Shown here piece after piece: positions 32,941 through 44,988 of a DNA stretch of 64,000 bases. This DNA comes from Phaseolus vulgaris. Taxonomy: Eukaryota; Streptophyta; Magnoliopsida; Fabales; Fabaceae. The stretch spans positions 24,581,726 to 24,645,725 of the forward strand of contig NC_023749.2 in the NCBI RefSeq assembly GCF_000499845.2, in the 5' to 3' direction. The notes below the pieces were generated by a model. It was not told where the DNA came from. It saw only the letters and a program-made list of their open reading frames with translations, and did no database searches. The number at the start of each line of letters is the position of its first letter. Positions within the stretch are counted from its first letter, which is position 1. The position numbers and the translations under genes were made by a program.

Positions 32941-34312
32941 TTAAAAAATAAATCAAATCTTATATAAATAAAAAATAATATTTTTTAATATTAGAAAACC
33001 TTACAATAATGGAAAATAAAAAATACTATAACAGGAGAATAAATGAGTGTGAATTCAAAAATAATATATATTGGCGTGACTTTTCTTCTACATCTATTCA
33101 TTTTGAGAGAAAGTTATATTTACTGTTCACAGGTATATCTTCTCCTGCTTTTTTCTACAAAATTCTGAATCCAAATAGTTATTATCCCCTCACTTATTTG
33201 TTTATAAACAACATATTCACAGAAGCAAGTAGATGCTAAGAGTAGAATGATATTTTTATGTGGTGTGAGAAAAGAATTGTGTATGGTAGGTCTCATAAAT
33301 CTTTTTTGTAACAAAAGTAAATTTTTCTATTATCATTATGTAGTATTATTGTGAGACAACTTAGTGAAGGTAGTCTGATAGGTGTAATAGATCTATGACA
33401 TTGTAATGTTAATGTCAATGACTTTATGATAAGAGAGGTAGTCAACTGGTTGAGAGTTTGACGTGAATCTAATAGAAATTTAAAGAATAAAATAATTTTA
33501 ATATATAATTTTCATAATAAATTAATATATATAATGGAATATCAATTTTTATATGAAAAAACTTAAATATTATCATTTATATTTTTAGAGTGTTGTTATT
33601 AACGAAGATCGTATAAATATATAGGATAAGTTGATTCATAGAGTATTATCGTGGAAGATTTAAATGTTAATTGAAAAAGTTAAAGTTTACGTAACTTTTT
33701 CATTAATTTTTGTAAAACTCAATTTAGATATAATATTTTTACCAGGTTATTTAGATAGTTTCTAACTTATACTATTTAAGAAACTTGTTTAACCTGATTA
33801 GAACCTGTTTGCAAATCAATTTTTTTTAAGTAGATTTTTAAAATATTAACTTCTAATTTTTATATTTAGTCTATTATTATTTTTTAAAATATTTATTAAA
33901 ACTTCCGGTTTTTTTACACTAGAGCGAGTTATTATTTATTTAACTTATTCCCCTCCATTTATACGTACTTATTTTGACTTTATTATAATATTTAATTTAT
34001 TACTCCAATACACTAATTGATATAGTATTATTAATATTATTTTTAAAATTTTGATTAAAAATATGTTATGAAATAGTATAAGATTAGTAATATAATATAA
34101 AATAAAAGCAGTAATTGAAACTAAAAAAATTGCAATTAAAATAATTAATCTATTAATAAAAATTTAAAGACTTAAAATATATATTTTTAAAAACCAAAAC
34201 TATAAACATCTCAAAACGTAAAATTTATAAGCTAATTACTTTCAGGTTTCAATTTCTAACTAGTTTTTGTGAAACATCACTACTAATAAAAACTAAATTT
34301 AGAGACAAAAAA
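32941..34312. repeat. AT-rich repeat R3, empty Tat site
   Basis: Matches R4 from about 46066 on and the right halves of R1, R2 and R4. It has GTGAGAAAAGAATTGTGTATGG at 33264-33285 without interruption, which is the pre-insertion form of the Tat site. No gene is seen. Confidence 0.8.
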
Positions 34313-34978
34313 TAATGAAACATGCCAGTCATCAGACAATCCCAAAAAGCTAATTTATTTTATTTAAGCAGAAAATTAAACTCAAACAAAGCAAACAAAA
34401 GAAAGAGACAAAAATAAATCCTAAATTATAATTCTCCTTCCCCACACTTAAATAAAACATTGTCCTCAATGTAAAAACAATTAATAAATGTGTATGATAA
34501 AAGTAAGAGAAGGAATACTCCCTCTTCAAGCTTGAAAGTAATTAGGGACTTGCAAGGTTATCTCTTCCACCGTCTCTTCTTGAGGAATCTCATGAAAGAG
34601 CTTTAGACGATGTCCATTCACCTTAAATGTCTTTGTAGACGTTAGACTCCGCAATTCTACAGTACCATGAGGATGGACATGGATGATAAAAAATGGACCA
34701 ATCCATCTTGAGCGCAACTTTCCAGGCATAAGCTTTAATCTGGAGTTGAACATTAACACACGTTGACCTGCAACAAACTCCTTGCTAGTGATGAAGTGGT
34801 CATGGAGACGCTTGGTCCTCTCCTTGTAAAATTTTGAGTTCTCATATGCCTCCAAATGGATTTCATCCAGCTCTTGCAGCTGGAGTTTTCGCTGCTCTCC
34901 TGCCTTGTCATAATTCGTGTTGCATGCCTTTATTGCCCAATAAGCTTTGCTCGATCTCCACAGGTAGATGAAAAGCTT
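34313..34978 (-). pseudogene. Athila3: integrase C-terminus and 3' spacer
   Basis: A minus-strand copy of the end of Athila integrase ([19 protein letters not shown]; the frame ends PNYFQA and TGA at 34528-34526), then spacer to 34313. The frame is open through the end that is interrupted in Athila2. Upstream it is cut within AAGCTTTTC, shared with CRM2. Confidence 0.82.
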
Positions 34979-36391
34979 TTCAAAACTTGGAGCCCAAATT
35001 CTTGGATTTGACAACATAAGAGAACTTTACAAAGAAGATCATGATTTTGCATCCATCTTCGTTAAGTGTGAACATAGAGCACAAGGAGGATTTTATGTGT
35101 CTGAGGGGTATCTTTTTAAGGAAGGAAAACTTTGTATACCCCAAGGAACACATAGAAAACTTCTTGTAAACGAATCTCATGAATGAGGTCTCATGGGCCA
35201 TTTTGAAGTATATAAGACTCTTAATCTTTTAAAAGGAAAATTCTTTTGGCCTCATATAAGACGATATGTTCAAAGACATTATTTTAGATGCATTTCATGT
35301 TTAAAAGCTAAATCTAAAACAATGCCTCATGGACTCTATACTCCTTTACCTATTGCAAGTGCTTCGTGGGAAGACATTAACATGGATTTTATTTTAGCGT
35401 TCCCTAGGACCGCAAGAGGTTTTGACTCAATTTTTGTGGTTGTGGACCGTTTTAGCAAAATGGCACATTTTATTCCATGCCACAAAGTGGATGATGCTCA
35501 AAATGTTTCCAAACTCTTCTTTAGAGAAGTAGTAAGACTTCATGGATTTCCTAGAAGCATAGTATCGAATAAAGATCCAAAATTCATAAGTCATTTTAGG
35601 AAAACCCTTTGGGAGAAACTTGGCACTAACCTTCAATTTTCAACATCTTGTCATCCTCAAACGGATAGACAAACGGAAGTAGTCAATAGATCTCTTTCTA
35701 CTATGCTTAGGGCGATCATGAAGGGTAGCCACAAATCTTGGGATGAGTACCTTCCCCATATTGAGTTGGCATATATAATAGAGTAGTTCACAAGACTACT
35801 AATATTTCTCCATTTGAAGTTGTATAAGGATTTAATGCGCTTACTCCTTTAGATTTGTTACCCCTTCCTAATCCACAAACTTTTGTGCATAAGGAAGGAG
35901 CTACAAAAGTTAAATTTGTTAAGAAAATGCATGAGAGGGTTAAAGAACAAATACAACAACAAACTGAGAAATATATTAAACATAACAATAAGGGAAAGAG
36001 AGAAATCATTTTTGAGGAAGGAGATCTAGTTTGGCTTCATCTTAGGAAGGATAGATTTCCAACTAAGAGAAAGTCTAAACTTACTCCCCGAGGTGATGGA
36101 CCTTTCCAAGTCCTCAAGAAAATCAATAACAATGCATATAAACTTGATTTACTTGCGGAATATGGAGTGCGTGATACTTTTAATGTCATTGATTTGTCTC
36201 ATTTTGTAGGTAATAATGAAGATGAAGAAGCATTGGATTTGAAGACAAATCCTTTTCAAGAGGGAGGGGATGATGGAAGAGGCCCAAGCACCAACTCAAA
36301 TGAAAGCCCACCAAAGTGTAGAATTGGGCCAACCACTAGAGCCATGGCTAAGAAGCTTCAAGAAGACTGGAATACTGCTACTGATGGCTGA
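34979..36391 (+). pseudogene. CRM2 integrase and C-terminal tail
   Basis: Copy of the CRM1 region from about position 1107. Zinc-binding part ([11 protein letters not shown] near 35285), core with [10 protein letters not shown] (near 35383), SNKDPKF (near 35566) and [10 protein letters not shown] (near 35662). Stops lie near 35184 and 35786 and at 35827, with frame changes. The tail reads NKGKREIIFEEGDLVW and ends GPTTRAMAKKL. It lacks the 24-bp repeat array seen in CRM1. Confidence 0.85.
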
Positions 36392-36431
36392 GAAACCTTC
36401 TTATATATGTTCAAGACGCCATAGACTCTAG

Positions 36432-37846
36432 TGTAGGGTAGCATTTAAATTCTTGTCAAAATTAGCATAGGAAATTTCTTTTGTAATTTTTTTTAAAATG
36501 AAGATTGGTACCTAAAATACCAACCTAGGTTTAATTAGAGTTTCCTAAAATTCTAATTAAACCTAGGCCGGTCCAAAGCAAGCCCAATTGGAGCGCAAGT
36601 TCTAGAATCCTTGCACATTCTAGATCCTTGAACATGCCTTCCATGTGCTACCATTTTTTGCGCCAATTTCAATTAGAGTAAGTTTGAATTTCCCTCCTTT
36701 TGCTTGTATGTAAATCGACCCTCACTTGCTATATAAGGATTGGCTTGGCTCATGTTTTCACAAGATTAATATACTAGTGAATTGTTGCCTAATTTGAGCC
36801 AATTTCACTTCTTGTCAAAAACCTCTCAAGGTTAGACTATTGATCTTCAAACTCCACACTACCTGATGGAGATCAAGTAGAAGAAGAGATTGAGGCTCAA
36901 GTTCAAGATTCTCAAAGGCAAATTAGCTCATCATCCTTCATACCTCAAAGGATTACAAGGAGCAAAGCTAAAGTTTTGGGTAATAGGGTGCAAATGTTTT
37001 CCCTTTTTGTAATTACCCTTGTATAAAATTGTAAAACATATAAGAGTAGTGTTTAGGAAGGTGCTAAGAGGGAAACCAAAAAGACACCTCCATTTGTATA
37101 GCACCTTAGGCGCTAGTTTAGGAAAAGCATAGAAGAAATGACTCTTTCTATTCCTTTATGGCTTAGGCGATAGTTTAGAAGGAACTAGAAAGTAACCCTT
37201 CAAGCTCTTTCTCTTTTGTACATTTGTGAGCGACCCTCTCTATTATAAAAGGGGTGTTTGGGTCTTTGAAATAACAAGTTTGAAATTGAGTTTTTAGAAA
37301 GGAATCTCTACCGAATTGGTGAGTGAGTGTGAGAGGCTTGTGTCTTCTCATCTTATAGTCTTATCTTGGGAGATCTCTTGGGCTCTCAAGTGGCGGCAAC
37401 AACACTCATCTTGAAGCCAACCATCCTTCAAGTGGCGTGCACAATTCCAAGAGCTTCAACCACATAAGTTTCCTTGTCCTTTTCATCTTCTTCTTCCATA
37501 CCCATTCCAAATCAAACTCTAAAACATGTCTTTGTTGTTTCTTGTTTTCAATCGGTAAAACTTGTTTAGTTTGTGATTATGTTTGGTGGTTTGCATGGGT
37601 TTGCGGTTCTTGTAGTTCTAAATGTGTTTGTTGAAGTTTTAATCGGTGCATTAGCTTTCTTTCCTTGTTTCATTCAGTTCATATGTTGAAAAATGGGTTT
37701 CTATGTGAGTTTGGCTTGGTTCTTGTGTTCTTTATTAAGTTCTTGAATGGGTAAAGAATCTTGATCCAATTCTAAAGGTGCCTATTCATGTTCCAACTCA
37801 TATTGAATTCATAACATGTTCATATCATGTTCTTGGGTTCATATCA
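36432..37846 (+). repeat. CRM2 LTR (boundaries tentative)
   Basis: Starts TGTAGGG shortly after the pol end. A TATA-like TATATAAGG lies near 36729-36738. Homology to the CRM1 LTR is visible near 36766-36830. The proposed end (ATCA at 37846) is set by a primer-site-like TGGTATCATGAG two bases later. Both ends are inferred. Confidence 0.5.
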
Positions 37847-37848
37847 TG

Positions 37849-37860
37849 TGGTATCATGAG
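37849..37860 (+). other. Possible CRM2 primer-binding site
   Basis: TGGTATCATGAG resembles the Met-tRNA type site TGGTATCAGAGC used by chromoviruses, two bases after a CA. Similar CATATCATG strings nearby make a chance match possible. Confidence 0.35.
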
Positions 37861-39108
37861 TCTTAGGTGTGTTCTTGTGTGTTTGAGTTGTTTTTTGCAC
37901 TTTTAATTCAAGAACTTTACATTCTTGTTCTTTAATTTCATATACCTTGCCTTTATTGTCATTAGCATTCTGTTTTTTTACTGTTTTTGGGTATTTCTTG
38001 CTGTTTTCTTGTTCTTAATACATTGTGTTTGTGTCATTTTGATTTTTGAATCTCTATAAGTTTTGTCAAAGTCATGTTTCTCCCAAAAAGTTCTCAATTC
38101 TATGTAGTCCTTTTGTTGATAATTTTGGTTTCTTGAATTTTTTTTAATTGAGTGCAGTTTTATGTGTTTGTCTTCTTGATCCTTTGGTTCCTTTTCTTTT
38201 TAGATTTGAGTTCTTACTTGTATTTTAGATCTATACAAGTTCTTGAAATATCAATTCTATTATGTCTTTTGAAGTTCTCAATTTTGTTTTTTCATTTTCC
38301 ATTAGGTTTCCTCTGTTTTCTTGAAAATGTGCTGTTTGGGTTTATTAAAATTTCATTAATTACTGGAAAATTCTGAAATTCTGGATTTGAGTTTTTGAGA
38401 GTGTTACAAAAAAAGTAGAAAAAAGAAGTGAGTCAAAATTCAAAAAAAAAAAATGATAAATCAAATACGTCCAGTGTGTAATTCTAGCACAAAAAAAATA
38501 TGGTAAAGTGGCAGTAATTTTGCAAAATTTATCACAATTAATTGGCGCACTATTTTTGTGTGATTCCAGTGTCATTGTTGAGATAAGATCTTGAACTTTC
38601 TTTGTTTTAAATTTCATAATCCAGTTTGATATCTTCATTTCCAGATAAATCTGTAAAGTAACGCACAGTTTACATAAAATTCTAGTACTTCTGTTTTTTT
38701 GTTTTCTTCATCTACTCTAGTGCTTTTCTTTAGGTTTCTTTTGTGTGCCATTTTTTAATTGAGTACCTTATTTTTCTTGCTTGTCTTTTCTTCACTATTC
38801 TTTGAGTTTGTCATATATCTTGTATTCCTTTTTATATAGCCCTTTCTTGTTTACACCTTTTTTGCTTGTCTTTTATTGTTCTTTAAGTTTTGTGGTGTAT
38901 TGGCTTTAAGAGAGAGTGCTTTGCTTTGACATATTTCATTTGAGAGTTAAAAAAAACCCAAGAGCAAATTGGTTGAGGGAAGTATTCTTTCTTGGAGTGA
39001 TTTGAGTGTCTTTTTAATTTTCATTACAACATCATAATTGTCCCATTTTCTAACCTTGTTTTTTCTTGAAATTGTTTGTTCTTTGTGTTTGCTGTTTTCT
39101 TTTTTCTA
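37861..39108 (+). other. CRM2 5' leader, T-rich, non-coding
   Basis: Between the inferred primer site and the gag start. T-rich on the plus strand with many stop codons in all frames; no domain is seen. Short open frames here (37437-37634, 38152-38376) look like composition artefacts. Confidence 0.5.
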
Positions 39109-40089
39109 ATGGCTGCATATTCAAGTGGTGACTCTTCCAAACCACACTCTCCTCATAGAGCATTTATTCTTGGTGAATTGAAAGAGGAAAAACGCTCCCT
39201 TGCACAAAAGGATGAAGCTATAAAAAAGTTGGAGGAAAGATTACAAAGACTTGAAATGAATCATGATAGATCAACCAATTCCACCCATGGAAGCCACCAT
39301 GCTCATAGACATTCTTCAAGGAGTTCTTCCAATGCTCACGGCAATGAAAGAGAACATAGAAGGAGGAGGCATCATCACCATCATGGAGATAGGCATCATC
39401 ATGAAGATGGGCGCCAAAATGTGGCAAAGCCTTATTTTCCAATTGTAAAATTGCCTAGTTTTAGTGGGGATAGTGATCCTAATGTGTATTTAGGTTGGGA
39501 GCCTAAATGTGAACAAATCTTTAATGTACATGAGGTCCAAGAAGACCAAAGGGTTAGATTAGCCTCTTTAGAATTTTTAGACTATGCCATGTAATGGTGG
39601 CATAAGACTCTTATGGACATTGGGCTAAACAAGAGAGCTCACGTGGTTTATTGGGAAAATTTAAAAGAGTGTATGCGTGATAGATTTGTTCCACCACACG
39701 TTAGGAAAGACCTATTGTTGAAGCTCCAAAGGCTTCACCAAGGCACGCTAAGTGTGGATGCATATTTCAAGGAATTAGACACACTTTTAATTAAGGTAAA
39801 TATGCATGAAAATGAGGAAGCTAAAATGGCTAGGTTTGTAAGTGTTCTTAGGAGGGATATCCAAGATGTTGTGGAACTTCATGAGTATTCATCTTTACAA
39901 ACTTTACTTCACCTTGCCATCAAGGTTGAAACTCAAATTTCAAGGAAAAATGCTTTCAAAAACACTCATAATGATGGCTTCTACAACAACTCTTGGAAAA
40001 ATAAAAACAAATCTTTTTCAAAGTATCCTCCTAAAGAGTCATCTTCCAAAGCTAGAGATTATAAGATTCTAATGATTTATCTATTCTAA
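39109..40089 (+). pseudogene. CRM2 gag
   Basis: The start is ATG at 39109 (MAAYSSGDSS). An N-terminal coiled-coil stretch (KEEKRSLAQKDEAIKKLEE) and a His-rich segment (near 39260-39410) precede the capsid: VKLPSFSGDSDPNVYLGWE, then KLQRLHQGTLSVDAYFKEL. A TAA at 39592-39594 stands where the family reads Gln. No zinc knuckle remains: the frame ends at 40087-40089, near the junction to the CACTA fragment. Confidence 0.82.
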
Positions 40090-40189
40090 GGTTTTATACA
40101 AGGTTACAAATACTTTGATCATGTTGTTCTCACATATTTCAATGCTTCCAAATCTAGCGGGTGTTGGTCGTTGAACAATTGTGACATTT

Positions 40190-41187
40190 GAAATTTTTTG
40201 AATTAGTGCATGAATAATAAACCCTAAATTTTAAATTTTTTATTGTATTGAGGTATTACCTGATCCCAACCTTTATTAATTGCAGCTTGCAAAATAGTCA
40301 ACATCGACTGCATAACATAATAACCGCACTCATAATTTCCAGATTGCCTGTTGGACTGCATGTGAAAATAAATGTATTAAATAAATGAGTGAAACACATT
40401 AAATTGAGTGAACAAATATACTTTAAATACCTTAAGGTACATCAAAGTGAGTTTTTGTGCGTTTGAACTTCTTCTCCCACACAACATATTATATCCAGAG
40501 TAAACACTAAAATAATAAGATTGCGTGTAAGAATACATAACATTATATAATGTATAAGTAATAATAAATGTTAAAAGAAACTGTCGTACCTATCTATAGT
40601 GTTTTTAAAATAGGTAGGTGGTTTTTTTATGCAAGGAGCAAAACCATGCAGCGGTATGATCTTGAACAGATATGATCAATAGTTGCCAATGACGCCTATA
40701 TAACAAATCAGTTAATTAGTTTCTCTTATTTCAATAATTTATTATAACTTATTTAATAAATAAGGACTTACTCATGGATGTACAGAGCAAAATAAATTTG
40801 TTTTCCACCATTCTTTAAGGCAGTGGTGATGTATGTTTGTGTTTCCGACTTCTTTTTTCCAATTAATTGAATGACTTGAGGGTCTAAAAACCATATATAT
40901 TGTGTTTCCCCTCATCCAATCTTAATCCAAAAAGATACCTAAATTTCAATAAGTTAGTACTAATATATTTAATAAATCAAAAGTATAAAGATTTTAATAT
41001 TTGAACTTACATCATCCATAATTGCAGAACTGTTAGGTTAATCTCTTGATCTCTGAATGCAAGGTTCAACAAATCAGACATGTGAACGTACAACGATAGA
41101 TTACTATGCCTTCAAAAAACATTGGCATCCCATGGAACCTCTAAGACAGTTGTATCTAAAGCTTAGCAACTTCCACCAATGTCCCCA
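40190..41187 (-). pseudogene. CACTA-type transposon Ulp1-like (C48) protease exons
   Basis: No long frame is visible, but translation of separate minus-strand blocks gives a coherent protein with intron borders. In order: VPWDANVF and MSDLLNLAFRDQEIN (41150-41020); YGFLDPQVIQLIG and QIYFALYIHE (40900-40771); HWQLLIISVQDHTAAWFCS (40690-40620); SNAQKLTLMYLK (about 40480-40437); ECGYYVMQSMLTILQAA (about 40340-40285). The His of HWQ and the Cys of ECGYY match the Ulp1-type protease found in many plant CACTA (En/Spm) transposons. Stops near 41105 and 41165 show decay. Flanks have no CACTA ends. Confidence 0.72.
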
Positions 41188-42240
41188 GAGGTAGTGTTCA
41201 TAGATGATATCTTGAACTATTCTCGTACAAGAGAAGAACATGCAGAACATCTTAGAACTGTCCTGAACATTTTGAGAGAAAAACAACTATATGCTAAACT
41301 TTCAAAATGTGACTTCTGGATGTAAGAAATATAATTTTTAGGACATGTCATCTCTACACAGGGAATATCAGTAGATTCTTCTAAAGTGGCGGTTGTACTT
41401 CAGTGGGAACGTCTTAAAACAGTTACATAAATTAGAAGCTTTGTCGGGTTAGCAGGAGATTTATAGAAGGCTTTTCTAAAATAGTGGTTCCTTTCACCCA
41501 ATTGACTAGAAAGGATCATCCTTTTGCATGGATTGAACAATGTGAGAGAAGCTTTGAAGAGTTGAAAAGAAGGTTGACTAATGCTCATGCATTGACAATC
41601 CCTGGTACCAATAAGTCTTTTGAAGTTTTATGTGATGCTTCCTATCAGAGAGAGGGTTGTGTTCTGATGCAGAATAAGAAAATTGTTGCCTATGCTTCTC
41701 ATCAGTTAAAGGTGCATGAAAGAAATTATCCAACTCATGATCTAGAATTGGCAGAAGTTGTCTTTGCTTTAAAAATATGGAGACATTTTATTTACGGAGT
41801 TAGCTTTAATGTGTTCAGTGATTATAGAAGCTTGAAGTATTTGTTTGATCAGAAGGAGCTTAATATGACGCAGATGAGGTGGATCGAATTTTTAATGGAC
41901 TATGATTTCCAGCTAATATACCATCCTGGGAAGGCAAATGTTGTTGCAGATGAGTTGAGTCGTAAAAAGATACAAATGTTGTCGCTTATGATTAGAGAGC
42001 TAGCATTGATTGAAGAATTCAGGAGTATGAATTTGGAGGTTTCCATGTCTTCAAATTGCATTAGTTGTAATACACTTGTTATAACTAATGAATTTCTGGA
42101 GAAGGTGAAGGAGAAGCAGTTGGAAGATTCAAAATTGAAGAACTTCATGGGCATATTAAATACTGACAAAGCTAAAGACTTCTCTTTAGGAGTGGATGGT
42201 ATTTTGAGATTTAAGAATAGAATATGCATACCAGGATAAT
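41188..42240 (+). pseudogene. Tekay2 reverse transcriptase end and RNase H
   Basis: Begins VVFIDDIL (41191-41214), continues through the thumb with stops near 41323 and 41428 and a roughly 12 bp loss near 41453, then RNase H from 41484: [42 protein letters not shown]. Unlike Tekay1 it reads Gln at the two sites where Tekay1 has stops. Ends at 42237-42239. Confidence 0.82.
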
Positions 42241-43455
42241 GAAATAAAGCAAACAGTGTTATCTGAAGGTCATAAAAGCAAACTCAGTTTACATCAAAAA
42301 ATGACCAAGATGTATCAAGATCTCAAGAAGTCTTATTGGGGGCATGGCATGAAGAATGATGTAGCTAACTTTGTAGCTGCTTGCTTGACTCGTCAGAAAT
42401 CAAAGATTGAACATCAACGACCTGGAGACATGTTAATTCTGTTAGACATTCCATTGTGGAAGTGGGATAGCATCTCAATGGATTTTGTTACCCAGTTACC
42501 ACGTACTTTGAGGAAGCATGACTCTGTTTGGGTCATAGTGGACAGGTTGACAAAGACGACACACTTCTTACCTATATATTTGAGAATCTCTATGTGAAAG
42601 TTGACCCAGATTTACATAGATGAAATAGTCAGATTGCATGGTGTACCTTACAACATAGTTTCAGATAGAGATCCTAGATTCACCTCCAGATTCTGGCAAA
42701 CACTTCAAGAAGCTTTGGGGACTAAATTCAGACTTAGTTCAGCATATCATCCTCAGAATGATGGACAATCAGAGAGAACTATCCAGTCCTTAGAGGATTT
42801 GCTTAGGACTTGTGTGTTAGATCAAATGGGCAGTTGGGATGAAATTCTACCTTTGGTAGAGTTCACTTACAATAACAGTTACCAAGCTAGCATAAGAATG
42901 GCTCCTTTCGAGGCATTGTATGGAAGAAAGTGAAGGACACCTCTGTGTTGGTTTCAGGATGGTGAGAGTGTGTTAATTGGACCAGAATTAATACAACAAA
43001 CCAATGAGAAAGTCAAAAAGATTCAAGAAAGATTGAAAACATCTCTAAGCAAGCAAATATCTTATGCGAACAAAAGAAGAAGACCTTTAGAATTCTCTGC
43101 AGGTGATCATTTCTTTTTTAGAGTTACACTGTTCACTGTGTTGGAAGAGCACTCAAATCCAAGAAATTGACTCCTTAAGTTCATAAGACCTTATCAAATT
43201 CTCAGGAGAATAGGCCCTGTGGCTTATGAAATTGCTTTTTCTCCTCCTTTAGCTAACATTCACAATATTTTCAATGTATCCCAGCTAAGAAAATTTGTAC
43301 TTGATCACAACCACATTCTAAAGTCTGATTCCATCCAAGTGAAAGAAAACCTGTCATTTGAAGTGAAGTTAATAAGAATTTTAGATTCACAAGTGAAACA
43401 ACTTCAGGAAAGAAGTATTCCCATGGTGAAAGTATTGTGGGATCCTTCTCTGTAG
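42241..43455 (+). pseudogene. Tekay2 integrase and chromodomain
   Basis: Core with [23 protein letters not shown] and [12 protein letters not shown], the catalytic triad intact. A TGA at 42595-42597 (where Tekay1 reads CGA) and one at 42931-42933 break it. The C-terminal region (AYEIAFSPPLANIHNIF) and the start of the chromodomain (VKVLWDPS) follow; a frameshift near 43455 moves the last 80 bases out of frame. Confidence 0.82.
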
Positions 43456-43556
43456 ATTCTACTTGGGAAATTGAAGAGGAGATACAAGCATCATACCCTA
43501 ATCTCTTTCTTGGTAAGTTCATTTTCGAGGACGAAAATTTTTGTAGTTGGAGATAA

Positions 43557-44988
43557 TGTAACAACGTGGTACAAAAACAGATAAGCCCTCACTGCACCAC
43601 AATCTTCTTTTTCTCCTTATTTCTTTTTCCATCTCTCCCTTCTATCTTCTGTTTTAATTTCTCACTCCAATCCTCATCTATTTTAGAATCTGATCATACC
43701 ACGTTGTAGTTGACTTGTTACGGAACATTTCTACCCGATCAGATTTTTAAACAGAGTAAGTTCATTTTTGCTCTAAAGATCATTTGTTCTCTGTTTTTCC
43801 TTAGGATTTAGTCATCAATCTTGGTGGGGTCAGTTGAGAAGTTTAATCCTCTCAACTTATTCTACTATATACTGAATTTTTGTTCTGTTTGGATAACTTG
43901 CATTAGGCCCATAAATCTTGAAGCTTATCCAGACTGTGGGGAATAAAATTCTAGAGGTTGCTTGGAAAGCAATCAATTAAGGTAAGGAAAGCGAAAGTTA
44001 ATTTTTAATAGCATCCTAGGATAGAAGATCTTAATGTGGAAGGGACGTGGTCCCAATATTCAATTTCTCTTGTAAGGATATATTGTGTGTTTATATATTG
44101 TTTTGTTTGTTTATATATTATTTAAAATTTATAAAAATATTAGATTTTGCTGGTTTAATATTTTTGTGTTGTTTTTTTTTTATGTTAATTAAGCTTTTGA
44201 ATGTTGTGGATCGTGTTTGGAATGATATTGTATGATGAAATGGTGTGGAATTGAATTCATACATTTGGGATAATGTATGGACGGATGTTTGTTGTGTATT
44301 AAGTATTGATTCCTATGTGGTAATAGAGATCTTCGAGCTTCACTGATGATCTAAGTCACATAGACTAAGATATCATGTGGTGACAAGCTGATGGGGAGGT
44401 TCATGAACACCGTGACATATGAGATGCACGGCTTGGGTTGTATTGAACTTACCCTGATCCTTAGATTCGCTAGTAATCTTCGAATCAGGTGTTAGTCTCT
44501 AGTAGGACTTACTTAATACGGGTCTTCCGAAAGATGTTGTGTGTTGAATATTCAAGATGTGTAGATCCATGTGAGATCTATGTGATTGTTTTATGTTGGA
44601 ATTTGAAGAAGTTTGAATAATTGAGATTTTGACCATACAATTTGACTTTCTCTTTTAATTTAATTGCGTATATTATAATTTTTTATTTTTACAAGCTTAC
44701 CCTTGTTTTTCTTGTTGTGTTTGAACCGCAATGATTGTACTGTGTACCTTGTTTTTCTTGTTGTGTTTGAACCGCAATGATTGTACTGTGTACAACGAGC
44801 AGATGACCATATAGGTGCAGGAGAGCCTTAAAGGTTTCAGAGTTTTATTTTGTGTTGTGGATTTGTAAATATTTGTATTTCTATAAGTCATAATCTTGTA
44901 ATAGAAATTTTTTGAAAAACTTTAAGTTTGTATAAAAAGATGTAGAACGTGTTTTAAAATAGTTAGATGTATTTTCTAGGGTGTTACA
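43557..44988 (+). repeat. Tekay2 3' LTR, complete
   Basis: 1432 bp with inverted ends TGTAAC...GTTACA. Preceded by the purine-rich GTTGGAGATAA. It holds a 46-bp tandem duplication at 44701-44792. Confidence 0.85.
44701..44792. repeat. 46-bp tandem duplication in Tekay2 LTR
   Basis: Two identical 46-bp units (44701-44746, 44747-44792) starting CCTTGTTTTTCTTG. The Tekay1 LTR has one copy near 32751-32797, so this is a recent copy-specific slip. Confidence 0.88.

Larger units (their letters stand above)
41188..44988 (+). mobile_element. Tekay2: Tekay/Del-type chromovirus, 5'-truncated, complete 3' LTR
   Basis: Starts inside the reverse transcriptase just before the FIDD box and runs to an intact 1432 bp LTR ending GTTACA. 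It is near-identical over long stretches to Tekay1. The left edge abuts the CACTA fragment; the right edge abuts R4 at ATTAATGAG, the same bases that are uninterrupted in R2 near 20071. Confidence 0.85.
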
